A stretch of 42,031 nt of DNA from an uncultured Eubacteriales bacterium (GTDB lineage: Bacteria; Bacillota; Clostridia; Oscillospirales; Acutalibacteraceae): positions 1 through 42,031 of the forward strand of contig ONID01000019.1 of assembly GCA_900317765.1 (NCBI GenBank), read 5' to 3'. Shown one piece after another: positions 8,615-15,837 of the stretch. Position 1 is the first letter of the stretch. Each line of letters begins with the position of its first letter. Both the position numbers and the translations under genes were made by a program. Below the pieces are notes generated by a model that made no database searches, was not told the DNA's origin, and saw nothing but the letters and a program-made list of their open reading frames with translations.

Positions 8615-9316
8615 ATGATCTACGCGGCAATATTGGCCGGCGGCAAAGGAACGAGAATGGGCGGTGACCTTCCCAAGCAGTTTCTGGAGATAAACGGCAC
8701 ACCGATTGTGGTGCGCACGGTCAGAGCTTTATTGAATTGCGGGATCGTGGACAGCACCGTGCTGTGTGTGCCAAGCGATTACATTGAATACACACGCGAT
8801 ATTCTGAACAGATACCCTGATACGGCTGACAGAATCAGCGTGATCGAGGGAGGAGCTGACCGCACGGGTTCTCTGGAAAGAGCTTGCCGCTTTTTTGACC
8901 GTTTCGGTGAGCCATCTCCCGACGACATCATCATAACTCATGATTGCGTCCGCCCGTTTGTTTCATCCGGGATGATTATAGCCAGCGTTGAAGCTGCAAA
9001 GAAATACGGAGGCGCAACGGCTGCCGTTCCGAGTGTGGACACGATTTGCTTTTCCTCCGACGGGAAAATCGTGGAAAGCGTGCCCGACCGTTCGAAATTA
9101 TTCAGCGTACAGACGCCGCAGACTTTCATCATGCGGGATTTCACTGAGATACTCTATTCTCTCAGTGATGAGGAAAAAAGCCTTGTCACCGACGCTTCGG
9201 CAGTATTCCGCCTGAGAGGAAGAACCGTCGCACTCTCTGAAGGCGCCCCGCACAACATAAAGATTACCCATCCAAGCGACATTCCGCTCGCCGAAAAGAT
9301 ATCCGAATCGTTCTGA
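8615..9316 (+). CDS. IspD/TarI-family cytidylyltransferase
   Basis: Transfers CMP to a sugar-alcohol phosphate. Of 233 aa, it has the N-terminal CTP-binding loop AAILAGGKGTRMGGDLPKQF, HDCVRPFV in the middle, and SVQTPQTF plus TDASAVF near the C-terminus. The form LAGGKGTRMG..LPKQFL and the QTPQTF context look closer to TarI (ribitol-5-phosphate cytidylyltransferase) than to classic IspD (PAAGxGxRMG), but the family splits poorly by eye. The following genes are a Wzm/Wzt-type glycan exporter, which favours a wall-polymer role; an IspD role in the MEP isoprenoid pathway remains possible. GAGGTG precedes the ATG. The TarJ-type reductase that usually partners TarI is not in the window. Confidence 0.85.
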   Translation: MIYAAILAGGKGTRMGGDLPKQFLEINGTPIVVRTVRALLNCGIVDSTVLCVPSDYIEYTRDILNRYPDTADRISVIEGGADRTGSLERACRFFDRFGEPSPDDIIITHDCVRPFVSSGMIIASVEAAKKYGGATAAVPSVDTICFSSDGKIVESVPDRSKLFSVQTPQTFIMRDFTEILYSLSDEEKSLVTDASAVFRLRGRTVALSEGAPHNIKITHPSDIPLAEKISESF

Positions 9317-9344
9317 TGCATCTGTCAAAATTAACAATTTAGTA

Positions 9345-9373
9345 TTAAATACCAATAAATTTTGTGATATAAT
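9345..9373 (+). promoter_or_regulatory. Candidate promoter of the glycan ABC exporter
   Basis: An extended -10 TGATATAAT ends at 9373, with a weak -35 TTAAAT at 9345-9350 and 17-nt spacing. It lies in the 141-nt AT-rich gap before the permease gene. Confidence 0.55.
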
Positions 9374-9457
9374 ATTTTGTGTATATGTTGCTTTACTTAA
9401 AGTAAATATTCTCCTGTTTCATTTGATATATTATTTCGTATTGACAAGAGGGTTCAT

Positions 9458-10285
9458 ATGGAAAGTGTAAAATTATTTGTTCAAGAACACATGGCTTTTA
9501 AAAAACAGCTCGTTGTACTTGCAAAAGCAGACGTGGTCAAGACCTACCGAGGTGCCAGTCTGGGTTGGCTTTGGGCTTTGATCAAACCATCAATCACAAT
9601 ATTCGTTTACTTTTTCGCATTTTCTATCGGAATAAGAGCGTCAAAACCCGTCACCAACACCGCAGGAGTGACATTTCCATTCTTTCTGTGGCTGATCGGA
9701 GGCATCATTCCGTGGTTCTATGTCTCGGAAATGATGACGCAGGGTACCGACTGTATCAAAAAATACAGTTATCTTGTCACCAAAATGCGCTTTCCTGTCT
9801 CCACGATTCCGACATTTGTGAGCATTTCCAAAATGCTCATCAATATGATACTGACCGGCGTTGTCATTATCATATACTGCATTTACGGACATTTCCCCAC
9901 CATCTATTATTTGCAGATACCCTACTATATGCTCTGCCAGTTCCTGTTGTTTACGCCGTTTGCTTTATTTAACGCGTCGCTCTCCGTCATCAGTCCCGAT
10001 TATGGCAATCTCATCAAATCGCTGACCACTGCGGTATTCTGGCTTTCGGGCATCATGTACAACATCGACAGAGTGGGCAGTCACTGGCTCAGAAAAATGC
10101 TGAGAATCAATCCCGTCACCTACATCTGCTCAGGCTACCGCGACTGCTATATCAACCAGAGATGGTTCTTCGGAGAGGTCAGATACAAATCGACGCTCGG
10201 CTTTTTTGGCATCATACTTCTGATGTGGACGGTAAGCCTGTTTATCTACAAAAAGACCCGCAAGGATCTGCCCGATGTGCTTTGA
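9458..10285 (+). CDS. ABC-2 type polysaccharide exporter, permease subunit (Wzm/TagG-like)
   Basis: Integral membrane half of an ABC exporter for lipid-linked envelope polysaccharide or teichoic acid. The 275-aa product opens with a cytoplasmic amphipathic segment (KADVVKTYRGASLGWLWALIKP, the ABC-2 family entry motif). About six membrane segments follow: a stretch ending FFAFSIGIRA, LWLIGGIIPWFY, ILTGVVIIIYCIY, LFTPFALFNASL, TTAVFWLSGIMYN and FFGIILLMWTVSLFIY. Late in the protein it has the typical INPVTYICSGYRD segment. The ATPase starts 25 nt after the stop, so the two subunits are made together. AGAGGG provides the ribosome site. Confidence 0.9.
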   Translation: MESVKLFVQEHMAFKKQLVVLAKADVVKTYRGASLGWLWALIKPSITIFVYFFAFSIGIRASKPVTNTAGVTFPFFLWLIGGIIPWFYVSEMMTQGTDCIKKYSYLVTKMRFPVSTIPTFVSISKMLINMILTGVVIIIYCIYGHFPTIYYLQIPYYMLCQFLLFTPFALFNASLSVISPDYGNLIKSLTTAVFWLSGIMYNIDRVGSHWLRKMLRINPVTYICSGYRDCYINQRWFFGEVRYKSTLGFFGIILLMWTVSLFIYKKTRKDLPDVL

Positions 10286-10310
10286 TACGCAATAATAAGG
10301 AGCATCCAAC

Positions 10311-11183
10311 ATGCCTGATAACATTAACGAAACCAAATCAATCAACAACAGCGAACCGGAAAAAATCACTGCAAAGGACACTGTCTCCGAAGAACCAATT
10401 CAGGAATACGGAGACGTCGTTATCCGGCTCAGTCATGTGACCAAGCAGTTCAAGCTCTTCAAAAGCAAAAAGAGCCGATTGCTGTCTATTTTCAGCAAAA
10501 GGGTCAATTACACATTAAAAACAGCCAATGACGACCTGACTTTTGAGATACGCCGCGGTGAATCGGTTGCCTTTTTAGGCAAGAACGGCGCCGGAAAATC
10601 CACCCTGCTCAAGATGATTACAGGCGTCCTCTTCCCCACCAGCGGCGAGATCGAGGTCAACGGAGAGGTCAGCGCACTTCTGGAACTGACAGCCGGTTTC
10701 GACCCGGAATTCACCGGACGCGAAAACATATACCTGCGTGGACATATGCGCGGTATGACAGACGATGTGATCAAAAAGTATGAGGAAGTGATTATCGATT
10801 TTGCCGATATCGGAGAGTACATCGACCAGCCCGTCCGGACCTATTCCAGCGGTATGAAAGCGCGTCTCGGCTTTGCCATCAATGCCAACATCGAGCCGGA
10901 GATACTGATCGTGGACGAAGCGCTCAGCGTCGGCGACGCGGCTTTCCGCAAGAAGTGCAAGGAGATTGTCAACCGGATCATCGCCGAGGACAACACGACA
11001 CTGCTTCTGGTAACACATTCCAGCGCCATGGCAAAGCAATTCTGCAAGCGCGGCATCGTTCTTTACAACAGCAAGGTCTATTTTGACGGAGATATTGACG
11101 AGGCGATCAGAGTCTATGAGGAGGATATCTTAGAAGGCAAACCCGCCCCGAAACCAAAAGCCAATTCAATATTGAATCAGTGA
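10311..11183 (+). CDS. ABC exporter ATPase (Wzt/TagH-like)
   Basis: ATP-binding subunit that powers the adjacent Wzm/TagG-like permease on the cytoplasmic face. It has 290 aa. Walker A GKNGAGKST is at about residues 90-98, the signature YSSGMKARL at about 178-186 and Walker B ILIVDE at about 198-203, followed by ALSVGD, the specific sequence of the Wzt/TagH subgroup. The Q-loop region contains LLELTAGFDPEFTGREN, also typical of this group. An N-terminal extension of about 35 polar residues precedes the domain. There is no C-terminal carbohydrate-binding domain like that of long Wzt proteins, so export is probably not coupled to a terminal sugar mark. Confidence 0.92.
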   Translation: MPDNINETKSINNSEPEKITAKDTVSEEPIQEYGDVVIRLSHVTKQFKLFKSKKSRLLSIFSKRVNYTLKTANDDLTFEIRRGESVAFLGKNGAGKSTLLKMITGVLFPTSGEIEVNGEVSALLELTAGFDPEFTGRENIYLRGHMRGMTDDVIKKYEEVIIDFADIGEYIDQPVRTYSSGMKARLGFAINANIEPEILIVDEALSVGDAAFRKKCKEIVNRIIAEDNTTLLLVTHSSAMAKQFCKRGIVLYNSKVYFDGDIDEAIRVYEEDILEGKPAPKPKANSILNQ

Positions 11184-11201
11184 GCATTGATACAAAAATT
11201 A

Positions 11202-11250
11202 ACCCGCCATGCAATTGTGACTTCACTTTTGCATGACGGGTCTTATTATT
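11202..11250 (+). terminator. Terminator after the glycan exporter operon
   Basis: A 13-bp stem with one mismatch (ACCCGCCATGCAA 11202-11214 with TTGCATGACGGGT 11229-11241) is followed by CTTATTATTT. It lies between convergent operons. Confidence 0.75.
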
Positions 11251-11266
11251 TCGCTTCCAACAGGAC

Positions 11267-11938
11267 TTAAAGCTCTTTCCTGTTGTAAATCCGCATACTG
11301 AGCAGCATGGACAAAGTGTATACAGCAGCCACAATGACTGTCGCTCCGATCACCACCGGAACGACCGGGACAGATGACAGTTTGTCGAGAGAGTCTATGA
11401 ACATCGACGATTCCTCGTCTGCATTGTTTGCCATAAACATGCCGAGTCCGGCTATCAGCAGGGACGGAAGAATCATGACGGCGATGATGATGAAACGGCT
11501 CTTTTGCACGCCGAACTTATAGATAACAGGCGTCATGATAGCGACGTACATTACCGTCAACAGTATGGGAACCAAGTATCCGAGAATACCGGTCGGCGTA
11601 CCGCCGAATGCCGCAAAGATCATGTTGGCGACAAACACAACCAATGTGGTAAATGCCATTACCATCAGATTCACGAGATAGCGGCAGGCGACGATTTTGC
11701 TCTTGCTCACAGGGAGCGAGGCGCCGAAGACGTCCCAGTCGCACTGCTCGTCATATCCGGCGCAGGAGAGCGGAACCATCACATTGATTACAAGCGCCAT
11801 GATGGAAAAATAACCGAGTCCGGCTCCGGAATCCTTCATGTTCATAAAGCCGAGAAACAGATAAAACAGCATCAGAATCCCCATGGTCAGTCCCACCTGC
11901 TTGAGTCCCAGCAGGTCTTTTGTAATTATACCTTTCAT
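11267..11938 (-). CDS. ABC-2 transporter permease of the YtrA-regulated type
   Basis: A 223-aa integral membrane protein with about six hydrophobic segments (LTMGILMLFYLFLGFMNM, a stretch ending VINVMVPLSCAG, LVVFVANMIFAAFG, YLVPILLTVMYVAIMTPVIY, IIIAVMILPSLLIAGLGMFM, VIGATVIVAAVYTLSML). It is the last gene of the GntR-ATPase-permease operon, starting 38 nt after the ATPase stop, and is inferred to be its membrane partner. The transported substrate is unknown. In B. subtilis the ytr system of the same layout is induced by cell-wall antibiotics. Confidence 0.82.
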   Translation of the reverse strand: MKGIITKDLLGLKQVGLTMGILMLFYLFLGFMNMKDSGAGLGYFSIMALVINVMVPLSCAGYDEQCDWDVFGASLPVSKSKIVACRYLVNLMVMAFTTLVVFVANMIFAAFGGTPTGILGYLVPILLTVMYVAIMTPVIYKFGVQKSRFIIIAVMILPSLLIAGLGMFMANNADEESSMFIDSLDKLSSVPVVPVVIGATVIVAAVYTLSMLLSMRIYNRKEL

Positions 11939-11975
11939 ATCTTTTCTCCTTTCGATAATCAGTTTGTTTTACAAA

Positions 11976-12815
11976 CTAACCTTCGTTCTTGATAATCATC
12001 AGCATAATGTCCTCTATGCCCGCCTTCGCGGAAACAAAGCCTTCCGGCACCCTGTCGGAGAACATGAGCAGCTCCGCACCGAAGGTATTCGTTCTCTTGC
12101 CGACAATGTCCGCTTTGTTGATCGCATCCAGTTCCTCATTGCCGCACTTGACAATGCGGTATTTCTCCATCAGCGTGTCCTTTTCCTCGCAGAAAACGAT
12201 GCGTCCGTTGTTGATGAAGGTGACATAATCGGCAGCCTTTTCCAGATCGCTGATGATGTGGGACGATGCTAATATGGTGTGTTGCTCGTCCTGAATGAAG
12301 TCCAGGAAGATATCAAGTATCTCGTCCCTCACTACAGGATCGATGCCGCTGGTGGCTTCGTCCAGAATCAGCAGCTTGGGGTGATGTGCCAGCGCCGCGG
12401 CAAGCGAGAGCTTCATCTTCATACCGCGGGAGAATTCCTTGATTTTCTTTTTGAGCGGCAGCTTGAATTGCTCAATATATTTGCTCCAAAGTGCGTCATC
12501 CCAGTTCTTGTACGCGCCTTTGAGCACCAGACGTACATCCGAGGCTGTAAATACCTGCGGGAATTTGATCTCGTCAAACACCACGCCCACATCTTCACGG
12601 GAGCTTTCGAGCCTGTTGCTCATGCCATTGATCGTGATCTCGCCGCTGTCGGTCTTGATCAGATCGAGAATGGATTTGATCATGGTTGATTTACCTGCGC
12701 CGTTGGAGCCGACAAGTCCCATAATACACCCGCTGGGTATTTCCAATGATTCAATGGAGAGGGTGAAGTCCCCGTAGGTCTTGACCAGATTTTTGATTTC
12801 AGTCGCATTTGCCAT
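11976..12815 (-). CDS. ABC transporter ATP-binding protein (YtrB/BcrA-like)
   Basis: A 279-aa cytoplasmic ATPase paired with the downstream ABC-2 permease. Walker A GSNGAGKST lies at about residues 36-44, the signature is EFSRGMKMKL, and Walker B is KLLILDEATSGID, followed by the H-loop in ASSHIISDLE. About 60 residues of C-terminal domain follow the ATPase fold, as in the BcrA/YtrB drug and lipid efflux group. It starts 39 nt after the GntR gene stop. Expression is presumably under that repressor. No lesions are visible. Confidence 0.9.
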   Translation of the reverse strand: MANATEIKNLVKTYGDFTLSIESLEIPSGCIMGLVGSNGAGKSTMIKSILDLIKTDSGEITINGMSNRLESSREDVGVVFDEIKFPQVFTASDVRLVLKGAYKNWDDALWSKYIEQFKLPLKKKIKEFSRGMKMKLSLAAALAHHPKLLILDEATSGIDPVVRDEILDIFLDFIQDEQHTILASSHIISDLEKAADYVTFINNGRIVFCEEKDTLMEKYRIVKCGNEELDAINKADIVGKRTNTFGAELLMFSDRVPEGFVSAKAGIEDIMLMIIKNEG

Positions 12816-12854
12816 AAGTTTTCACCTGTTGCCTTTCCCTTCAAATTTTTTTGA

Positions 12855-13229
12855 TTAATTTTCATCATAAAGCATCCCGAGCGTCTCTGTCAGCTCGGCT
12901 TTTGTGATGCCTGCCGATTTTGCCGCTTCCACCGCCTGCTGCAAATGATCCTCCACTATGCGCAGATGTTCTTCCCGAATGAAGTCGGCGTTCATTCCGG
13001 CGACAAAACTGCCCTTCCCGGCGACCGTTTCGATGAAGCCTCCGCGTTCCAGCTCTTCATACGCCCTTTTGGTGGTGATGACGCTGATCCGCAGTTCCTT
13101 GGCAAGAAATCGCATGGACGGCAGAGCATCACCCGGCTTCAGCTCCCCGCTGATAATGAGATTCTTGATGCGCGCGGTTATCTGCTCATAGATCGGTCTT
13201 GGATCAGAGTTGGAAATGATGATTTTCAA
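12855..13229 (-). CDS. GntR-family transcriptional regulator, YtrA subfamily
   Basis: A 124-aa repressor with an N-terminal winged helix (PIYEQITARIKNLIISGELK, then LPSMRFLAKELRISVITTKR and the wing GGFIETVAGKGSFVAG). The short C-terminal helical dimerisation arm is the mark of the YtrA subgroup. A TTG start at 13229 is chosen. The protein then begins KIIISNSDPRPIYEQI like its relatives, AAGGAGG lies 12 nt upstream, and the in-frame ATG at 13274 would sit within about 10 nt of the predicted transcription start and leave no room for a ribosome site. It very likely represses its own operon through the palindrome at 13275-13307. Confidence 0.9.
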   Translation of the reverse strand: MKIIISNSDPRPIYEQITARIKNLIISGELKPGDALPSMRFLAKELRISVITTKRAYEELERGGFIETVAGKGSFVAGMNADFIREEHLRIVEDHLQQAVEAAKSAGITKAELTETLGMLYDEN

Positions 13230-13274
13230 TTTTTCAAACAACCTCCTTCCGCTGTGTATAACCGATCTGTTCAT

Positions 13275-13307
13275 TTATACTGTATATATTCATTATATAC
13301 AGTATAA
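13275..13307. promoter_or_regulatory. Palindromic operator for the GntR/YtrA-type regulator
   Basis: A perfect inverted repeat, TATACTGTATATA at 13276-13288 mirrored at 13294-13306 around the spacer TTCAT, extends to 14-bp arms if bases 13275 and 13307 are counted. It covers the -10 box and start region of the minus-strand promoter, the expected place for an autorepressor site. Confidence 0.8.
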
Positions 13308-13319
13308 CAGGAATGTCAA
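13292..13319 (-). promoter_or_regulatory. Sigma-A promoter of the GntR-ABC operon
   Basis: On the minus strand a perfect -35 TTGACA (13319-13314) and a perfect -10 TATAAT (13297-13292) are separated by 16 nt. The right arm of the operator overlaps the -10. Predicted transcription begins near 13285. Confidence 0.85.
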
Positions 13320-13374
13320 TAGGTTTATATGAACATTTTGTAAATTCGAATGACACCTAAAACACAGAGCCAAC

Positions 13375-13422
13375 GCAAAAAATCCGGCTCCTGCCGATGA
13401 TGTTCGACAAAAACCGGATTCT
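13375..13422 (-). terminator. Terminator after the 108-aa gene
   Basis: On the minus strand AATCCGG and CCGGATT (13420-13414 and 13387-13381) pair around a 26-nt loop and lead into TTTTGC. The long loop makes it a moderate call. Confidence 0.5.
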
Positions 13423-13483
13423 TTTCTGCGCTGTTAACGAATGTTTGTCGGAGCTGAAGTGGCTCCGGGCGAAATGAATGATG

Positions 13484-13810
13484 CTACATGGCGATTGCCA
13501 GCAGTCTGCTCCTCTCAAGCTCGAGAGCATTGAGGGAGTCTTTGAGTTCGGTGATACGTGTCTGGATATAATCCTTGACGGCTTCGCTTGCCGTAGACAG
13601 ATTCCCGGAAAGCGCCTTGTATTCCTCATTGGCGGCGATCAGCTGATCGTCGATCTGAAGAATGCGCTCACGCTGGGAATGATTACGTATGACCGCAAAG
13701 TTGCCTGATTGGTTGTCGGACGTGAGATAGGGCGATTCGATGCCGTTATAACCGCCGCTTCTTACGCAGCTCGGGGCGCCCGAAAAGGTAACGCCATAGT
13801 TGTTATACAT
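13484..13810 (-). CDS. Hypothetical protein, 108 aa, C-terminal coiled coil
   Basis: I do not recognise a family. The first ~45 residues are polar and glycine/serine/asparagine rich (MYNNYGVTFSGAPS...), with no signal peptide or membrane segment. The second half is a long amphipathic helix from about RERILQIDDQL to LELERSRLLAIAM, with heptad-like leucines, and is likely a coiled coil. The start at 13810 is chosen over 13816 because GGAGG then sits 7-8 nt upstream. It has its own sigma-A-like promoter about 130 nt upstream and a foldable leader in between, so it is a deliberate gene despite having no known relatives in view. Confidence 0.65.
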   Translation of the reverse strand: MYNNYGVTFSGAPSCVRSGGYNGIESPYLTSDNQSGNFAVIRNHSQRERILQIDDQLIAANEEYKALSGNLSTASEAVKDYIQTRITELKDSLNALELERSRLLAIAM

Positions 13811-13840
13811 AATCATACCTCCAATTGCTTTCGTTGTTTT

Positions 13841-13920
13841 GGGGAGATAACGTGCTAAAGCATCGCTGCTTTAAAAATTATTCGCTGCTTCTAGGAATGC
13901 CGCTTAGCTTTCCTCTCCCC
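13841..13920 (-). ncRNA. Foldable 5' leader of the 108-aa gene (possible cis-regulatory RNA)
   Basis: Between promoter and ribosome site the minus-strand RNA can form a closing stem GGGGAGA/UCUCCCC (13920-13914 with 13847-13841). A second stem GCUAA/UUAGC (13908-13904 with 13858-13854) can be lengthened by two GC pairs across a bulged base. The inside holds two copies of UCGCUGCUU on the plus strand, 19 nt apart, and a competing AAAGC/GCUUU hairpin. I could not match it to a riboswitch class that I know. The pairing is seen by eye only. Confidence 0.35.
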
Positions 13921-13939
13921 CATTTTCATTGCATTTTTC

Positions 13940-13968
13940 CTTATACGGACGATCCGCAACAGTCTCAA
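13940..13968 (-). promoter_or_regulatory. Candidate sigma-A promoter of the 108-aa gene
   Basis: On the minus strand TTGAGA (13968-13963) and TATAAG (13945-13940) are separated by exactly 17 nt. This gives a 5' untranslated leader of about 120 nt. Confidence 0.6.
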
Positions 13969-14373
13969 TAAACTTACTCAAAAACATCTTTCAATATGAC
14001 TAATCCCTCAAAAATAATGTCATTTGATCAAAAAAGCTATTTTTGCAATGAAAAACGGTTTGAACAGTGAACAGTAAACGCCAGATTCGGAAAAAAACAC
14101 ATATTCCACAAAAACAATAAACAACTCCTATTCATATTATATCACCGTAATGAATTCAACTATGTATAAATTGTTAACAAATATTAAATTTTTGTCACAT
14201 TTCACAATTTTATTCCATTCGTTTTTATTCATGAGAAAGTCCGACAAATTTTTTCTGTTGATTTACAGCAATAAAGCATTAGTTTTCGACAGCGAAATCG
14301 TTCTTTATCCCGAAAGTTACCCCCTTTTCCATGCTCTTTGATCAAAACCACGGGAAAGGGGGTTGAAAAAGAT
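13969..14373. other. AT-rich intergenic region without a supported gene
   Basis: About 400 bases with a clear drop in GC. A 63-codon plus-strand frame at 14150-14341 has no ribosome site and no recognisable protein character, so it is not called. The only notable structure is a C-tract/G-tract inverted repeat near the right end, listed separately. Confidence 0.5.
14319..14365 (-). terminator. Possible terminator hairpin of the ECF operon
   Basis: A CCCCCTTTTCC tract near 14320-14331 faces GGAAAGGGGG near 14352-14362 with one bulge. It lies just past the last stop codon of the operon. No clear T-run follows in the direction of transcription, so this could instead be an mRNA-end stabilising hairpin. 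Confidence 0.35.
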
Positions 14374-14637
14374 TTATTTTAACGCAGAATAGTATTCTTC
14401 ATCCTGTCGGATGGGTATTTCATACGTTGCGCCTTTGCTGTCTTTTCCGGAAGTCAGCTTGATATTAATGCTGTAAGGCTCCTCGTCGGAATTGTCATAT
14501 ACCTCGTACATCACGGTTTCACCGTCATCATCTGTGAAATCCCGACTGATCTGATGATTGGCTTCATAATAATTCGACTCCATGGTTTCGCCTTTGCTCT
14601 GATAATCCAGTGAATATTCATAGGCGTGCCTGATCAC
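14374..14637 (-). CDS. Small hypothetical protein, 87 aa, last gene of the ECF operon
   Basis: I do not recognise a family. The protein is acidic and polar with no membrane segment or cysteine pairs, and has beta-strand-like stretches (ETVMYEVYDNS, YSINIKLTSG, ATYEIPIRQ). The GTG start at 14637 overlaps the stop of the preceding gene (ATGTGA), suggesting translational coupling. An alternative ATG at 14583 would leave 69 aa but has a poor ribosome site. It could also be the tail of the upstream protein separated by a frameshift, because that protein ends abruptly in hydrophilic sequence; I see no repeat or homopolymer at the junction to prove this. Confidence 0.55.
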   Translation of the reverse strand: MIRHAYEYSLDYQSKGETMESNYYEANHQISRDFTDDDGETVMYEVYDNSDEEPYSINIKLTSGKDSKGATYEIPIRQDEEYYSALK

Positions 14638-15539
14638 ATGTCGCTTTTCTGATCGGAATCGAGGAACACCGTTACATTCTCGAGCAGCAGTGCGTTATCA
14701 ATGCCTTCACAATGAGTGACGTCATAACCCGTGGGAGCATATGCCATCCCGTCAGGAGAATTGACAACCACTACCGTACAGGCATATGTCAATGCATAGG
14801 TGCCGCTGCCGTTATCGGTATTGATATTGCCGTTTTCAGCTTTGAAAAAGGTTCTGGCATAAACGCCTTCCTTGCCTTTTTGTTTTTCTTTGACCCAGTT
14901 GGTTATTTCCTTGTCTGGCTCGGCTTCTTGAAGCGTGAGCACTTCCAGCTCGACGTAATGGGAAGCCTGACTGAAATCCTCCAGCGCAATCTTCGTCTTT
15001 GCCTCATAATCACTGTCGATTCCTGTTTCACTACCACCGGAAGTATTATAAAATCTCAATCCGGCAAACGCCACGATCGCAAAGAATATGAACGCCAGCG
15101 GAAGCGCAAGAATAGCCGCTATCGCCACACCGAGCCCTTTGTTATTCGGCTTCACCATGATAGGTGAAGCGAAGGACTGACCGGGAGTGACTTCATTCCC
15201 GCACTGAGGACAAAGCTTCCACTCGGGTCGGAGGGCTGTTCCGCAGTTGGAACAGTTCGCACTGAGCTTCTGACCGCAGTTCGGGCAGGAAACAAAGCCC
15301 TGCTGCACTTCGTTTCCGCACTGAGGACACATCAGCTTGAAATGATCCCTTCGCACGACCAGATAAACGATCAAACCGATAAATCCCGGCGCAAATACCG
15401 CCAGCAGCGTCCAGAGTAGCGGCTCCATACCGCGAGCCTTTGCGTCGCGGTAGACAAAAACGGCAAGCAGAACCGGAACTACCGTACAGAGCAGAACCAT
15501 CAGAATGATCCACGGTACCAATACAAACGAAATTGACAT
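14634..15539 (-). CDS. Membrane protein with tandem zinc ribbons, 301 aa
   Basis: Function unknown. The N-terminus has two membrane segments (VPWIILMVLLCTVVPVLLAVFVY and LLWTLLAVFAPGFIGLIVYLV) in a PLDc_N-like arrangement. Cytoplasmic double zinc ribbons follow with CPQC, CPNC, CSNC and CPQC pairs (about residues 71-112), then a third hydrophobic helix (LGVAIAAILALPLAFIFFAIVAFAGL), then about 130 residues that would be extracellular and rich in beta strands. The layout resembles a sensor or scaffold that links a cytoplasmic metal-binding module to an outside domain. It belongs to the ECF sigma operon and is followed by an overlapping 87-aa gene. Confidence 0.75.
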   Translation of the reverse strand: MSISFVLVPWIILMVLLCTVVPVLLAVFVYRDAKARGMEPLLWTLLAVFAPGFIGLIVYLVVRRDHFKLMCPQCGNEVQQGFVSCPNCGQKLSANCSNCGTALRPEWKLCPQCGNEVTPGQSFASPIMVKPNNKGLGVAIAAILALPLAFIFFAIVAFAGLRFYNTSGGSETGIDSDYEAKTKIALEDFSQASHYVELEVLTLQEAEPDKEITNWVKEKQKGKEGVYARTFFKAENGNINTDNGSGTYALTYACTVVVVNSPDGMAYAPTGYDVTHCEGIDNALLLENVTVFLDSDQKSDM

Positions 15540-15557
15540 AACATATAACTCCCTTCT

Positions 15558-15821
15558 TTAGTCCCTGTGTCCGCAAAACGGACAATACACATGATTCATG
15601 GGTATCAAATTACCGCAGACCGGACATAGCGTGTCTGTATTAACCGGCTGAATGTTGAAAAGGAAAAACAACAGCCCCACAATCCATGTAAAAAACGCAA
15701 GCACCGCCCAGCCTATGGCATTCATTCCCCTGCGGGAAGCGCTGATGCCGATCGGAATGGCAAACCCAAGCGATATGACCAACAGTATGACCGCCAACAG
15801 GATGAATACTATCGATTTCAA
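15558..15821 (-). CDS. Small membrane protein with C-terminal zinc ribbon, 87 aa
   Basis: Two hydrophobic segments (SIVFILLAVILLVISLGFAI and AIGWAVLAFFTWIVGLLFFLF) are followed by a short zinc ribbon, CPVCG...CPFCGHRD. A TTG start at 15821 is chosen because GAAAGGAG stands at normal distance and because the in-frame ATG at 15863 would overlap the previous gene by 26 nt without a ribosome site. It is a half-size version of the next gene in the operon (membrane pair plus ribbon), so the two proteins may work as a pair. Function unknown. Confidence 0.65.
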   Translation of the reverse strand: MKSIVFILLAVILLVISLGFAIPIGISASRRGMNAIGWAVLAFFTWIVGLLFFLFNIQPVNTDTLCPVCGNLIPMNHVYCPFCGHRD

Positions 15822-15837
15822 AACAAACCTGCTCCTT

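Noticed and set aside
14150-14341. 63-codon plus-strand frame in the 13.97-14.37 kb gap
   Set aside because: AT-rich chance frame with no ribosome site, no codon bias like the neighbours and no recognisable protein features.
14634-14640. Programmed frameshift joining the 301-aa and 87-aa proteins
   Set aside because: No slippery heptamer or homopolymer at the ATGTGA overlap; simple translational coupling is enough.
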